This document shows positions 45,071 through 53,640 of a stretch of DNA of 59,241 bases, piece by piece. The notes under the pieces are model-generated. The model made no database searches and was not told the DNA's origin. It saw only the letters and a list, made by a program, of their open reading frames with translations. Every line of letters begins with the position of its first letter. Positions within the stretch are counted from its first letter, which is position 1. The stretch comes from Streptomyces sp. WZ.A104 (lineage in GTDB: Bacteria; Actinomycetota; Actinomycetes; Streptomycetales; Streptomycetaceae): contig NZ_NWVL01000052.1 in NCBI RefSeq assembly GCF_002382885.1, forward strand, positions 1-59,241, read 5' to 3'. Position numbers and translations under genes: made by a program.

Positions 45071-45143
45071 GGGGCCTTAGCTCAGTTGGTAGAGCGCTGC
45101 CTTTGCAAGGCAGATGTCAGGAGTTCGAATCTCCTAGGCTCCA
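45071..45143 (+). tRNA. tRNA-Ala (anticodon TGC)
   Basis: A 73-base cloverleaf: acceptor GGGGCCT pairs with AGGCTCC, D arm AGCTCAGTTGG, anticodon loop TTTGCAA and T arm GAGTTCGAATCTC. The CCA end is not encoded. With tRNA-Ile, it forms the usual Streptomyces pair on the right of gyrA. Confidence 0.98.
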
Positions 45144-45150
45144 CTTTTAG

Positions 45151-45194
45151 AAATCCCCCTTGACCTGCGGAAACGTGGGTCAGGGGGGATTTTT
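45151..45194. terminator. intrinsic terminator after tRNA-Ala
   Basis: 15-base arms (45151-45165 and 45178-45192) with one G-T pair and a 12-base loop, followed by TTTTT (45190-45194). It also lies just beyond the stop of the convergent fusion gene. Confidence 0.93.
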
Positions 45195-45207
45195 GTGTGC
45201 TGACATG

Positions 45208-47046
45208 TCAGCACGGGCGGGAGTGGGTCGGCGGTGTCCGGGGGTTGAGGGAAGCGGTGTAACGCTGGATTTCTCCGGCGGTGCGGTCGCAGCCGATCAG
45301 GACCGGCCGCGGGCCCAGGGGGCGGAGTTCGGCGGTGTGGTGGCGGGTGGTGCCGGAGCGGGGGTCGTGGGCCGTGAGGCGGTAGTGGGTGTCGGCGGTC
45401 GGGCGGAGGCTCAGGTGGTGGGCGGGCCAGTCCCATCCGTACGTGCGGAAGAGCTCGCGTTCGAGGACCTGCTCGCCGGGGTGGGGAAGGCAGGCCCAGC
45501 CTCGGTAGAGGTCCATCAGATCGGCGGGGTCGCCGGTGCGGTTGACCAGTTGGTCCACGCGGTCCGGGGTGAGGTTGCCCCAGACGCGGCCTTCCGGGAA
45601 GTCGACCATGGTGGGGGCGAAGCGGTGGCCCCCGAAGCTGCTGATACGCCACACCCGTACCGTCCCCGTGCTGCCGTGGGTCCGGCGGAGCTGCTGGAAG
45701 AACGGGTAGCCGAGCGTGCCGCAGCAGGCGTCGACCGAAGCATGGGTGCAGACGACCAGGTCACGGTGCGGGGTCGGGTCGCGGAACTGGGCGAAGGGAG
45801 TGAGGGCGGCAGGGTCGTCGGTGAAGAGACCGTCGATCAGGGCCGGGGCCCGGTCGGTGGGGATGTGGTGTTCCGTACGGGCCAGGGGAGCGGCCGGGCC
45901 CGGCGTGCGGTCGAAGCGGATGATCCGGATCAGGCCGGGGGCGGAGTACTCCGGGTCGGGTGCGGCGGCGAACGTCTTCATGGTCAGGCCGTCTTCCCTG
46001 GTGCGGCGGGTGGCGGTGCGCAGCGCGGCACGCAGGGGGGCGGGGACCCGGTCGGTCTCCCACACCGGGGTGCCCATCCCCGGTGGCCAGGGCAGGGGGA
46101 GTTCGAGCATGAGGAACCGGTCGAAGGGGCGGGCGGTGCCGATCGGGTCCTCCGCGGCGGTGCGGGCGACGAGGGAGCAGGACTGCCGGGCCGGGATCGT
46201 ACGCGCCGGCTCCGGGCGGTCCGGTACGCGGCCGGCCATCGCGTCGAGCAGGTTTCGGCGGGCCCGGTCCGCCTCGGAGTCGAGCTCTTCGACGGTGCCG
46301 AGCCTGGTGACGCTCTCCACTGCGCTCGGGCCGGTGAAGCCGTGTGCGCGCAGGGTCCGGTAGAGCTCGGTGAAGTCCACGATGCCGTCGCCGGGGGTGA
46401 TCGCGGGCGGCATGCCCCCGGTGGTGGTGGCTCGGTAACGGCCGCGGACCGGGTGGTCACGGACGCCGACCGCGGCGATGTACGGGGCGAGTTCGGCCAG
46501 CCCCCGAGCGGGCGGCTCGCCGCCGTAGTGCACCAGGTTGCCCGCGTCCCAGCAGGCCCGGAAGGCGTCGTGGCCGACGCGTTCGACGACGGACAAGGTG
46601 TCGGCCGCGGTACGGGTCAGCCCGCCGTGCGGCTTGACGGCGATGGTCACGCCATGGGCGGCGGCGTACGGGGCGGCGGCTGCCATGAGCCGTAGATAGC
46701 GGGTGCCTTGGGTGAGTTCGGGGCACCCCATGTCGACCAGGGTCGGCACCTCCAGCCGGGCGCAGTGGTCGATCTGGCGGCGCAGGGCGCCCAGCGCCCG
46801 GTCGTCGCCACGGTCCAGGTCGGCGGCGTGGCTGAGGACCAGCAGCCGCAGCCCGTGGTCGCGGATGAGCGCGCCGATCTCCTCGGCCCCTGCGGCCGGG
46901 GTGTCGGGGGTGATCACCTCGGTGACCCCGTGCACGGGGAGGGCGACCGCGTTGAAACCGGCCGTACGGATGCCGTGCAGCGCACGCTGAAGCGGGAACT
47001 GCGCCCAGGGGCGCACCGTGCAGGCGATGGCGGGCAGGGATGTCAT
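45208..47046 (-). CDS. sugar-phosphate-isomerase-like / sucrase-ferredoxin-like fusion protein
   Basis: A 612-residue protein of two domains. Residues about 1-280 form a xylose-isomerase-like TIM barrel (AP endonuclease 2 family): GFNAVALPVHG, LLVLSHAADL, VTIAVKPHGG, CWDAGNLVHYGGE, VGVRDHPVRG and AVESVTRL. Residues about 290-600 resemble sucrase/ferredoxin-like proteins: CSLVARTAAEDPIGTA, LMLELPLPWP, VVCTHASVDACCGTLG, ISSFGGHRFAPTMVDFPEG. These are thioredoxin-like, with cysteines that can bind a [2Fe-2S] cluster. It is the last gene of a cobalamin-riboswitch operon, 31 bases after the ATPase. The fusion is rare to my knowledge; activity unknown. Confidence 0.85.
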   Translation of the reverse strand: MTSLPAIACTVRPWAQFPLQRALHGIRTAGFNAVALPVHGVTEVITPDTPAAGAEEIGALIRDHGLRLLVLSHAADLDRGDDRALGALRRQIDHCARLEVPTLVDMGCPELTQGTRYLRLMAAAAPYAAAHGVTIAVKPHGGLTRTAADTLSVVERVGHDAFRACWDAGNLVHYGGEPPARGLAELAPYIAAVGVRDHPVRGRYRATTTGGMPPAITPGDGIVDFTELYRTLRAHGFTGPSAVESVTRLGTVEELDSEADRARRNLLDAMAGRVPDRPEPARTIPARQSCSLVARTAAEDPIGTARPFDRFLMLELPLPWPPGMGTPVWETDRVPAPLRAALRTATRRTREDGLTMKTFAAAPDPEYSAPGLIRIIRFDRTPGPAAPLARTEHHIPTDRAPALIDGLFTDDPAALTPFAQFRDPTPHRDLVVCTHASVDACCGTLGYPFFQQLRRTHGSTGTVRVWRISSFGGHRFAPTMVDFPEGRVWGNLTPDRVDQLVNRTGDPADLMDLYRGWACLPHPGEQVLERELFRTYGWDWPAHHLSLRPTADTHYRLTAHDPRSGTTRHHTAELRPLGPRPVLIGCDRTAGEIQRYTASLNPRTPPTHSRPC

Positions 47047-47077
47047 GGACGGCCCCTCTCCGGCCAGTGGGCGGTGG

Positions 47078-47875
47078 TCATGAGGGCAGCTCCTGGTCGT
47101 AACGGGTGACGATCACTCGGCGGGGCGTGCCACCGAGTTCCTCGTCGAGGACGAGGGTGTGTGCGCGGACGCCGTACAGGGCGCCGACGGTGCTGTCGGT
47201 GAGCAGTCCCGCGGCCGGGCCGATCCGTACATCGGTGCCGCCGAACATGAGCATCGCGGTGTCGGCGATCTCCATCGCGTGGTCGGGGTGATGGGTGGTC
47301 AGCACGATGGTGCGGCCCTCGTCGGCAAGGCCGCGCAGCAGATGCAGCACTCTGCCCTGGTTGCGCAGATCCAGTGCGGACGCGGGCTCGTCGAGGACGA
47401 GTACCGGGCCCTGGCCGACGATCGCCCGTGCGATCAGCACCAGTTGGCGCTCTCCCCCGCTCAGCGTCGGGTAGTCGCGGTCGGCCAGATGGGTGAGCCC
47501 GACTCGCTCCAGGGCTCCATGGGCGAGTTCGTGGTCCCGGCGGCCGGGGGTGGCCAGCGGACGCAGGTGGCGTGCGCGGCCCATCAGCACCATGTCCAGG
47601 ACGGTGTAGGCGAAGGTGGTGTGGTGGCTCTGCGGGACGAAGCCGACCGCTCCGTCGGCCCGTATCCGTCCTTCGGTGGGTGTGGTGAGGCCGGCGACAC
47701 AGCGCAGCAGGGTGGTCTTGCCGCGGCCGTTCGGTCCGAGGACGGTGAGGATCTCGCCGGGGGCGAGCCGGTGGGAGACGTCGCGGAAGAGCCACCGTCC
47801 GGGTTCGTTTCCGGCTTTCTTTCCGGGTTCGTTTCCGGGGTCGTGGGAGAAGCCGAGGCCGTCGAACTCAAGCAT
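47078..47875 (-). CDS. ABC transporter ATP-binding protein (FecE/BtuD type)
   Basis: A 265-residue ATPase. Walker A GPNGRGKTTLLRC, signature LSGGERQLV, Walker B VLVLDEPASALD and the switch TTHHPDHA are all present. An extra acidic/basic stretch (DPGNEPGKKAGNEPG, about 12-26) near the N-terminus comes from a duplicated 16-base sequence (47799-47814 and 47823-47838). The start ATG 47875 overlaps the permease stop by eight bases. With the permease and binding protein it forms an uptake system, and the upstream riboswitch points to cobalamin or a cobamide precursor as substrate. Confidence 0.92.
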   Translation of the reverse strand: MLEFDGLGFSHDPGNEPGKKAGNEPGRWLFRDVSHRLAPGEILTVLGPNGRGKTTLLRCVAGLTTPTEGRIRADGAVGFVPQSHHTTFAYTVLDMVLMGRARHLRPLATPGRRDHELAHGALERVGLTHLADRDYPTLSGGERQLVLIARAIVGQGPVLVLDEPASALDLRNQGRVLHLLRGLADEGRTIVLTTHHPDHAMEIADTAMLMFGGTDVRIGPAAGLLTDSTVGALYGVRAHTLVLDEELGGTPRRVIVTRYDQELPS

Positions 47876-48953
47876 CGGACCACATCCGTCGGCGGCTGCG
47901 GTGCAGCAGGAGGAGGAAGACCGGCGCCCCGATCAGCGCGGTCAGGACGCCCAGCGGGATCTCGGCCACGCCCAGGTTGCGGGTCACGGTGTCGATGACG
48001 GTGAGGTACGCCGCACCCAGGCCGAGGCTCACCGGGATGAGTACCCGGTGGTCGGGGCCGACCCACAGCCGGGCCAGATGCGGCACCACCAGCCCCACCC
48101 AGCCGATGACGCCGCTCACCGCCACCGCTCCGGCGACGACCGCGGCCACCGCGGTGAGCAGCATCCAGCGCAGCCGCCCCGGGCGCAGTCCGAGGATCTT
48201 TGCGTCCTCGTCCCCGAGGGAGAGGACGTTGATCCGCCAGCGCAGTGCGTAGATCAGCGCCCCACCGAGCAGGACCGGTACCGCGGCGACGGCGACCTTG
48301 CCGTAGGTGGCCGTGGCCAGACTGCCCAGCAGCCAGAACACGATGGACTGGAGCTCGCCGTAGGGGTCGGCGAGATACGTGAGCAGGGAGACCAGCGCCG
48401 AGAAGAACGCTCCGACGACGATGCCGGCGAGCACGATCGTCAGCGGTGGCGCGGGCCCGCGAACCCGGCTGGTGGCGAACACCGCCACCAGCGCGAGCAG
48501 CCCGAAGCCGAACGAGCCGAGAACCAGCGCGGCCGACCCCAGGCCGAGCACGATCGCGAGCGCCCCGCCGAAGGACGCTCCGGAGGAGACACCGAGGATC
48601 TGCGGGCTGACGATCGGGTTGCCGAAGACGGCCTGGAGCGCCGCACCGCAGACCGCGAGCCCCGCGCCGACCAGCATGGCCAGCAGTACCCGCGGCAGCC
48701 GCACGTGGAGCACGGCGGCCTCCTCGGTGTCCGACCAGGTCCGCTCGACCGGGAGTATCCGCCCGAGCAGGATCCGTACGACGTCGTCGAAGCCGACCGT
48801 GTAGCGGCCGACGCCGAGGGCGATGACGCCGATGAGCAGCACGGCGACCGGCAGCCCGATCAGCGCTGAACGCTGCCGTCGGCGACCGATGGCCGGCGCG
48901 GCGGCGGGGCCGGTACCGCGCCCCTCTGTCCGCTCAGCGGCCGAAGTCGTCAT
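47868..48953 (-). CDS. FecCD/BtuC family permease
   Basis: A 361-residue permease with about 9-10 helices. It shows the FecCD signatures: LPRVLLAMLVGAGLAVCGAALQ, NPIVSPQILGVSSGASFG, IVFWLLGSL and GWVGLVVPHLARLWVGPDHR. ATG 48953 overlaps the end of the binding-protein gene by 20 bases. FecCD permeases carry siderophores, haem or cobalamin; the riboswitch favours cobalamin here. Confidence 0.93.
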   Translation of the reverse strand: MTTSAAERTEGRGTGPAAAPAIGRRRQRSALIGLPVAVLLIGVIALGVGRYTVGFDDVVRILLGRILPVERTWSDTEEAAVLHVRLPRVLLAMLVGAGLAVCGAALQAVFGNPIVSPQILGVSSGASFGGALAIVLGLGSAALVLGSFGFGLLALVAVFATSRVRGPAPPLTIVLAGIVVGAFFSALVSLLTYLADPYGELQSIVFWLLGSLATATYGKVAVAAVPVLLGGALIYALRWRINVLSLGDEDAKILGLRPGRLRWMLLTAVAAVVAGAVAVSGVIGWVGLVVPHLARLWVGPDHRVLIPVSLGLGAAYLTVIDTVTRNLGVAEIPLGVLTALIGAPVFLLLLHRSRRRMWSDA

Positions 48954-50082
48954 AGTCCCGGGAGCCGGAGTTGGCCGACAGCTTGAGGATGGTGTCCAGC
49001 TGGGTGTCGGTGGGCTCGGCGCCGTAGAGGAAGGCGTATTCACGGACGACCTCGGCCCGCAGTCCCGCGCCCCCGGTGCCGTGGACCAGACCGGCGAGCC
49101 ACTGCCACATCAGCGGTGACTCCTGGCTGGGCGGATCCCACCGGTATCCGCCCAGCGGCACCTTGTAGATACGACGCTCCCGCACCGCCCGCAGGCTTGC
49201 CAGCGCGGGGTCGTCGTACATGTCCTGCGGTGTGGCCGGGCCGAAGTTGCCGAGCAGGATGATGTCGGGGTCCCACTTCAGCAGCTGTTCGACATCGATG
49301 GTGGCCTGTTCGGCCTTGATCTCGGCGGCGGGATTGCGGCCACCGACGAGCTCGGTGACGAAGTGGTTGTACGAGTCGCCCCCTCCGACCCGCAGACCGT
49401 CGGCGGCTCCCCGCAGATAGAGCACGGACGGCGGGGGGCCCGCTCGGCCGGGAATCTCCGTACGCAGCTTCTTCAGCCGCCGGCGCATGCCGTCGGCGAT
49501 ACGGTCGGCCCGGTCCCGCTTGCCGAGCAGCCGGCCGTACATGGCGATGGCGCCCTCCAGGTCCGCCTGGGTGCCGTAGGTGAGCTGAGCGACCTTCAGA
49601 CCCGCCTTGCGCAGCGGGTCGACGATGCCCGGGCCCCGGTCTCCCCACTGGATCACCACATCAGGTCGCCGTGCGAGGACGCTCTCCACATTGGGTGCGA
49701 ACTCGGCACCGGCCACATCGGTGGGCACCTTGAGCAGCTCCGGATACGCCTCGCCCAGGAAACTGCCCTTGATCGCGGTGAGTGACGCGGCGTTCATACC
49801 GGCCAGCACATCCGGTCCCCCGTTCACCGCGACCACCATGGACGCGGCGGGCAGCGGGATCGTCACCACCCGGCGTGCCGGTCCCGGCAGTTCCAGATTC
49901 TTACCGGTCAGATCGGTGACGGTCAGCCCCTTGCCGGACTTCTCCTGCCCGGTACGTCCGCAGGCGGTCCCCAGGAGGGGCAGGGCGGCCGCGGCGAGCG
50001 CGCCTCCCAGCAACCGGCGACGCGAAACGTCCAGGCTCGGCCGAGGGCCAGGGGGTGTCCTCCGGGAAAACACGGCAGGCAT
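48934..50082 (-). CDS. ABC transporter substrate-binding lipoprotein (FecB/BtuF type)
   Basis: A 382-residue secreted protein. The N-terminus has a twin-arginine motif (VSRRRLLGGALAAAALPLL) and a lipobox ending in LGTAC, so it is a Tat-exported lipoprotein. The fold is a periplasmic-binding type III: VTDLTGKNLELPGPARRVV, DVLAGMNAAS, NVESVLARRPDVVIQWG and KWDPDIILLGN. ATG 50082 follows AGAGGAA; the frame is open up to 50235 without likeness. The cobalamin riboswitch lies 180 bases upstream. Confidence 0.92.
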   Translation of the reverse strand: MPAVFSRRTPPGPRPSLDVSRRRLLGGALAAAALPLLGTACGRTGQEKSGKGLTVTDLTGKNLELPGPARRVVTIPLPAASMVVAVNGGPDVLAGMNAASLTAIKGSFLGEAYPELLKVPTDVAGAEFAPNVESVLARRPDVVIQWGDRGPGIVDPLRKAGLKVAQLTYGTQADLEGAIAMYGRLLGKRDRADRIADGMRRRLKKLRTEIPGRAGPPPSVLYLRGAADGLRVGGGDSYNHFVTELVGGRNPAAEIKAEQATIDVEQLLKWDPDIILLGNFGPATPQDMYDDPALASLRAVRERRIYKVPLGGYRWDPPSQESPLMWQWLAGLVHGTGGAGLRAEVVREYAFLYGAEPTDTQLDTILKLSANSGSRDYDDFGR

Positions 50083-50261
50083 CCGGGTTCCTCTCGCGTC
50101 CGGGGTACAGGCCGCCAGGGGACCGGCACCCGGGACGGCGGCGCACGCCGGCTTCGGCCCACCGGGCCGCACCCGCCGCATGCCGAGCACCCGAACGAAC
50201 CTGCCGCACATACCGTCGCGGCAGGCCGCTTGCACGCCTCCTGGGGTCCACGCCCCGTGGA

Positions 50262-50415
50262 TGGTGTCCGCGACAGGTCAGTGTCCTGACTCCCGGATCG
50301 TCGCTCACCCCGACCTTCCAGCCTTCCGGCCGTGGTCGTGCGTGGGGTCCGCTCCCCGGTCACAGTGGCGGGACCGTGCCGGATTCCCACCGGCTTCCTG
50401 GTTCCCGTCGCGAGC
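50262..50415 (-). promoter_or_regulatory. cobalamin riboswitch
   Basis: Read on the minus strand, the sequence contains the conserved cobalamin core: GCCGGTGGGAATCCGGC, the B12 box CCCGCCACTGTGACCGGG, and further on the 3' part GGAGTCAGGACACTGACCTG. Length (about 150 bases) and order match the family. It lies between the promoter and the binding-protein gene and should repress the transport operon when adenosylcobalamin is plentiful. The element reaches down to about 50262, with 180 bases of leader to ATG 50082. Confidence 0.95.
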
Positions 50416-50531
50416 GTAGATGACCCACAGTAGCCAACCCGTCCGCATGGGGAAAGAGGGCCAGGTCGGCGCACCGGAGCAGGGGCGGACAGCCATGCCG
50501 GGCCCGGGACCTGAGGGTCCGTTGCGGGACC

Positions 50532-50666
50532 ATGGCTCTGTCCGAGGCCAGGACGAGGAAGGAGACGGTCGATCCCGCCCTCCGGCTCCATGCCGACCAC
50601 ATCCTCCGCGGCGACCCCGAGCCGCCTCAGGTGGTGGGCCGGGCGTTTGGCCTGAGCCGCTCCTGA
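50532..50666 (+). CDS. possible small protein (44 aa)
   Basis: From ATG 50532 a 44-codon frame reads ALSEARTRKETVDPALRL after the start and ends PPQVVGRAFGLSRS. Nearly all third positions are G or C, as in real Streptomyces genes, and no other gene lies in 50421-51072. No ribosome binding site is clear; it could be a short real protein or the remnant of a larger gene. No family was recognised. 50667-51072 otherwise holds the AT-rich promoter region of the FBP gene. Confidence 0.3.
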   Translation: MALSEARTRKETVDPALRLHADHILRGDPEPPQVVGRAFGLSRS

Positions 50667-51072
50667 GGGCGGGGTGGCGGGCCTGCAAGGGTGGAATCTC
50701 CGCCGCAGGCGAAGAATTCGTCGTTGCGCGCGGACTCGGAGAGGCCGAGAACACAGGCGAACATACCCGAGAGTCATGCCTCGATTTCTTTCCTGAGATG
50801 ATGCGCGCAGGCTCGTCTGCTCCGACTGCAAAAGAGCGGGAGCCCATCGGTGCTGCGGACTTCGCCTGTCCGGAGCGGTACGGCTCGATTCCGTACTTCG
50901 CAGCGGATGAAACGAGCGGAGTCGGTGTCTCACCTACCTGCGTGACGGCAACGCGAGAACCCGGCATATCGGGCAATAGTGGTGCAAAATGGATTGTTAT
51001 TCCTTCGGGTTCGGCGGTCTCCACCGAAAATCACGCGTTCCCTACTGGGCGCCTCCGATATATTTACTGACC

Positions 51073-51579
51073 ATGGACCCATTGAGCGAAAAAGTCATCC
51101 GGAATTCCTTTGTGAACTGCACCAAGGGGGAGGCGTCCCGACTGCGTCTGCCGCTCGGTTTCGGCGAACTTACCTGGGAAGACCTGGACTTCCTCGGCTG
51201 GGTCGACCCTGGCGCGCTGCTGCGGTCGCACATCGTCATGCCGGGACCCGACGGGCCGCGCGCCATCACCCTGCGCGTTTCCAGTGCCGCCCGGAAGGGC
51301 GTGGTGAAGTCCAGCATGTGTCAGATATGCCTGACCCCGCATTCATCGTCCGGTGTCAACCTCTTTGTCGCGCCGCTGGCCGGCCCATCCGGACGGCAGG
51401 GCAATACCGTGGGCATCTATATGTGCGCGGACCTGGCCTGTTCCTTGTACATGCGTGGGAAGCGGCAGCCCAAACTGCGTTTCAGTCAGTACGAGGAGTC
51501 GCTCACCCTGGACGAGCGCATCGCGCGCGCGATGGACAACCTCAACAAATTCGCGGACAAGGTGGCGGGGATCGCCTGA
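51073..51579 (+). CDS. FBP-domain (FusB-like, EF-G-binding) protein
   Basis: A 168-residue protein. It begins MDPLSEKVIRNSFVNCTKGEA and contains LTWEDLDFLGWVDPGA, both typical of actinobacterial FBP-domain proteins. Four cysteines arranged as MCQICLT and MCADLAC, about 40 apart, match the treble-clef zinc finger of FusB/EF-G-binding proteins, which rescue EF-G from fusidic acid in staphylococci. A role in translation rather than resistance is the safe inference. ATG 51073 is chosen because the family N-terminus starts there; the frame extends further up to 50989. Confidence 0.85.
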   Translation: MDPLSEKVIRNSFVNCTKGEASRLRLPLGFGELTWEDLDFLGWVDPGALLRSHIVMPGPDGPRAITLRVSSAARKGVVKSSMCQICLTPHSSSGVNLFVAPLAGPSGRQGNTVGIYMCADLACSLYMRGKRQPKLRFSQYEESLTLDERIARAMDNLNKFADKVAGIA

Positions 51580-51676
51580 GAGACAGGCCGGACCGAATAC
51601 GTCGGACGCCCCTGCCTCGTGTTGTTTCCAGGGGGCCGGGCGGGCCGCGCCGAAGTCCTGCGTCCACCCGTCGGGC

Positions 51677-51860
51677 ACCCGCGAGTACGTCGAACGGGTC
51701 TCGCACATGCGCGCGGAGGTCCGCACCCTCGCCGACCAGTTCATCCGACCGGACGATCGCCAAGCGCATGGGCATGTCCGTGCGCACCCGCCGCCGCCAC
51801 GTCGCTGAGATCATGGAGCGCCCCGGTGCCGAGAGCCGCTTCCAGGCGGGCTGCCCGCTG
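51677..51860 (+). pseudogene. LuxR-type regulator remnant
   Basis: Bases 51680-51750 encode REYVERVSHMRAEVRTLADQF in one frame, then bases 51753-51855 in another frame encode TIAKRMGMSVRTRRRHVAEI followed by MERPGAESRFQAG, the C-terminal HTH of a LuxR-family regulator. The middle of such a protein (about 150 residues) is missing, and the reading frame changes. It is a decayed gene with an internal deletion between the FBP and terD genes. Confidence 0.6.
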
Positions 51861-51958
51861 CGCACCGGACGGACATCTTCACCATCCCCGAAGCCCCGCA
51901 GGGCGGAGCACCAGGCACACTTCATCCGTAAACAGTCGAGCCACCAAAGGACTCAGGC

Positions 51959-52543
51959 ATGATCACGCTGAAGAAGGAAGACGGCCCGGCGGATCTGGGC
52001 GGGGTGACCCACCTGTCCATCGGGGTGTCCTGGGACCCGACCGTCGGGAGCAGCGGCGGGCTGATGGGGAAGATCCGGCAGAAGGCCGGTACGGACCTCG
52101 ACCTGATCGCCATCGCGATGCAGGGCGAGGACCCCGTACGGCTGGCCGGTCTGGACTCCCTGGACCCGCTGGGCAACGGCTCGCTCGTGCACAGCGGTGA
52201 CAACCAGACCGGGCACGGGGACGGCGACGACGAGACGGTGACCGTCGAGTTCGCGCGGGTGCCGTCGAACATCACGGCCATCGTGTTCGTCGCCGCCGCG
52301 TACAAGAAGCGCAGCGCCTTCAAGAACGCGCGCAACATCAGCTTCAAGGTGTACGACGCGACGGGCGGCAGCACGCAGCAGGTCGCCGACATCTGGCCGA
52401 GCATGCTCACCCAGGACAACGGCTGCGCGGTGGCCAAGGCGATCCGGGACGGCGCGGGCTGGAAGCTCCAGGTGATCAACGAGACCGGGAAGATCAAGCA
52501 GGGGGACGAGCAGGCCCTGATGCGCTTCGCCGTGAGCAAGTAG
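51959..52543 (+). CDS. TerD family protein
   Basis: A 194-residue protein of the TerD/CABP1 family: LTHLSIGVSWDP (here VTHLSIGVSWDP), TDLDLIAIAMQGED, SLVHSGDNQTGHGDGDDETV (acidic, calcium-binding in relatives), VFVAAAYKKRSAF and a final MRFAVSK. These are calcium-binding cytoplasmic proteins linked to tellurite and stress responses; Streptomyces has many copies. ATG 51959 has AAAGGA upstream. It stands alone and ends at the terminator 52571-52618. Confidence 0.9.
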   Translation: MITLKKEDGPADLGGVTHLSIGVSWDPTVGSSGGLMGKIRQKAGTDLDLIAIAMQGEDPVRLAGLDSLDPLGNGSLVHSGDNQTGHGDGDDETVTVEFARVPSNITAIVFVAAAYKKRSAFKNARNISFKVYDATGGSTQQVADIWPSMLTQDNGCAVAKAIRDGAGWKLQVINETGKIKQGDEQALMRFAVSK

Positions 52544-52570
52544 AGAGGGCGCGAGCAGCCAGGGCGACGA

Positions 52571-52618
52571 ACGAACGCGGCTGCGGAACCACCGGGGTGG
52601 TTCCGCAGCCGCGTTCGT
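52571..52618. terminator. bidirectional terminator between terD and DUF5324
   Basis: Perfect 23-base arms (52571-52593 and 52596-52618). It lies 28 bases after the terD stop and 22 bases beyond the end of the convergent DUF5324 gene. Confidence 0.95.
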
Positions 52619-52639
52619 GCTCTCCTCGGGCCTTCGCCG

Positions 52640-53359
52640 TCAGGGCCGGTCGTCCGGGCCGGGGTTGTCCCCGTTGCCCGCCTCGGCCTCGGCCTGCTTG
52701 GCGCGGACCTCCGGGTCGAGGTCCGACCGGTCGCTGCCGTCGACCGAGCTGAGCGGCGAACGCTCGTCGCCGACCTCGGTGGGGGCGGGCGGCTCGACCA
52801 GCCAGTCCGGGTTGGCCTGCTTGTCCCACCAGCGCCAGGCGGCGTAGGCGCCGCCCGCGAGGACCCCCAGCACCAGGAAGCCCTTCGCGGCCCGGCCCGC
52901 CTTGGCCCGCCGCTGGTGCTTCCTGGCCAGCTTCTGGATCTCCTTGGCCGTCACCTGCGTACGCAGCGCCGCAAGGGCCGCCGCGCTGCGGGCGGAGGCC
53001 TGCTCGGCCATGGGCTGGGCCACGGCGCGGGCGTGCTCGACGCGCGGCGCGGTGTAATCAGCGGCGCTCCGTGCGGCCTTCCTGGTCGAGGCCGCCGCAC
53101 GCTGCGCGGCCTCGTCGACCCGGGGCGGCACATGGCTCCGGGCCTGTTCGATGCGCGGTGCGAGATGGGAGTCGTACTGGACACGGGCCTGTTCGGCCGC
53201 CTTGGTCACCTTGGGTGCGAGTCGCACGCGGGTCTCGTGCGCGTAATGGGTCGCCTGCTCCTTGGCCGTGCCGGCGTAGGGCGCCACCACTTCCGCGGCG
53301 TGCCGCGCGCTGCACTTCGCCGAGTCGGTTGCGGCGCGCACGCTGTCGATGCGGGTCAC
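52640..53359 (-). CDS. DUF5324 family protein
   Basis: A 239-residue Ala-rich protein. It starts TRIDSVRAATDSAKCSARHAA (in parts) and is mostly amphipathic helix with PRV/PRI segments (LAPRIEQARSHVPPRVDEAA), then one transmembrane helix at about 165-180 (GFLVLGVLAGGAYAAWRWW) and an acidic tail. It is conserved beside the cyclophilin gene in Streptomyces. The function is unknown. GTG 53359 is chosen for AAGGAGGAGG; the frame is open to 53464. Confidence 0.82.
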   Translation of the reverse strand: MTRIDSVRAATDSAKCSARHAAEVVAPYAGTAKEQATHYAHETRVRLAPKVTKAAEQARVQYDSHLAPRIEQARSHVPPRVDEAAQRAAASTRKAARSAADYTAPRVEHARAVAQPMAEQASARSAAALAALRTQVTAKEIQKLARKHQRRAKAGRAAKGFLVLGVLAGGAYAAWRWWDKQANPDWLVEPPAPTEVGDERSPLSSVDGSDRSDLDPEVRAKQAEAEAGNGDNPGPDDRP

Positions 53360-53640
53360 GGGATCCTCCTCCTTGGTGGCGGGTAGGTACTCCGCCTGTC
53401 CGCCCAGTTCGAAATCATGCCTGCCGCGGCCATGACCGGCATGCGGGACGGGCATCCGGGTCATGATCGCCGTTTGGGGTCATAACGGTGTATCCGAAGT
53501 GTGCCGACGACAATGCCACGGTTCGCTCCTGAACGCGCCGTTTCGCCCGGCATCCGGCCGTACGTTTCCCGGTCCGTGGGAGGATCGGCGGACGTCGGCG
53601 GAGGATGCGGACGTCAGCGAAGGATGAGGGAAGGCGGATC

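Noticed and set aside
50305..51024. 239-codon minus-strand frame upstream of the binding-protein gene
   Set aside because: It overlaps the cobalamin riboswitch and its promoter region and has no recognisable protein features.
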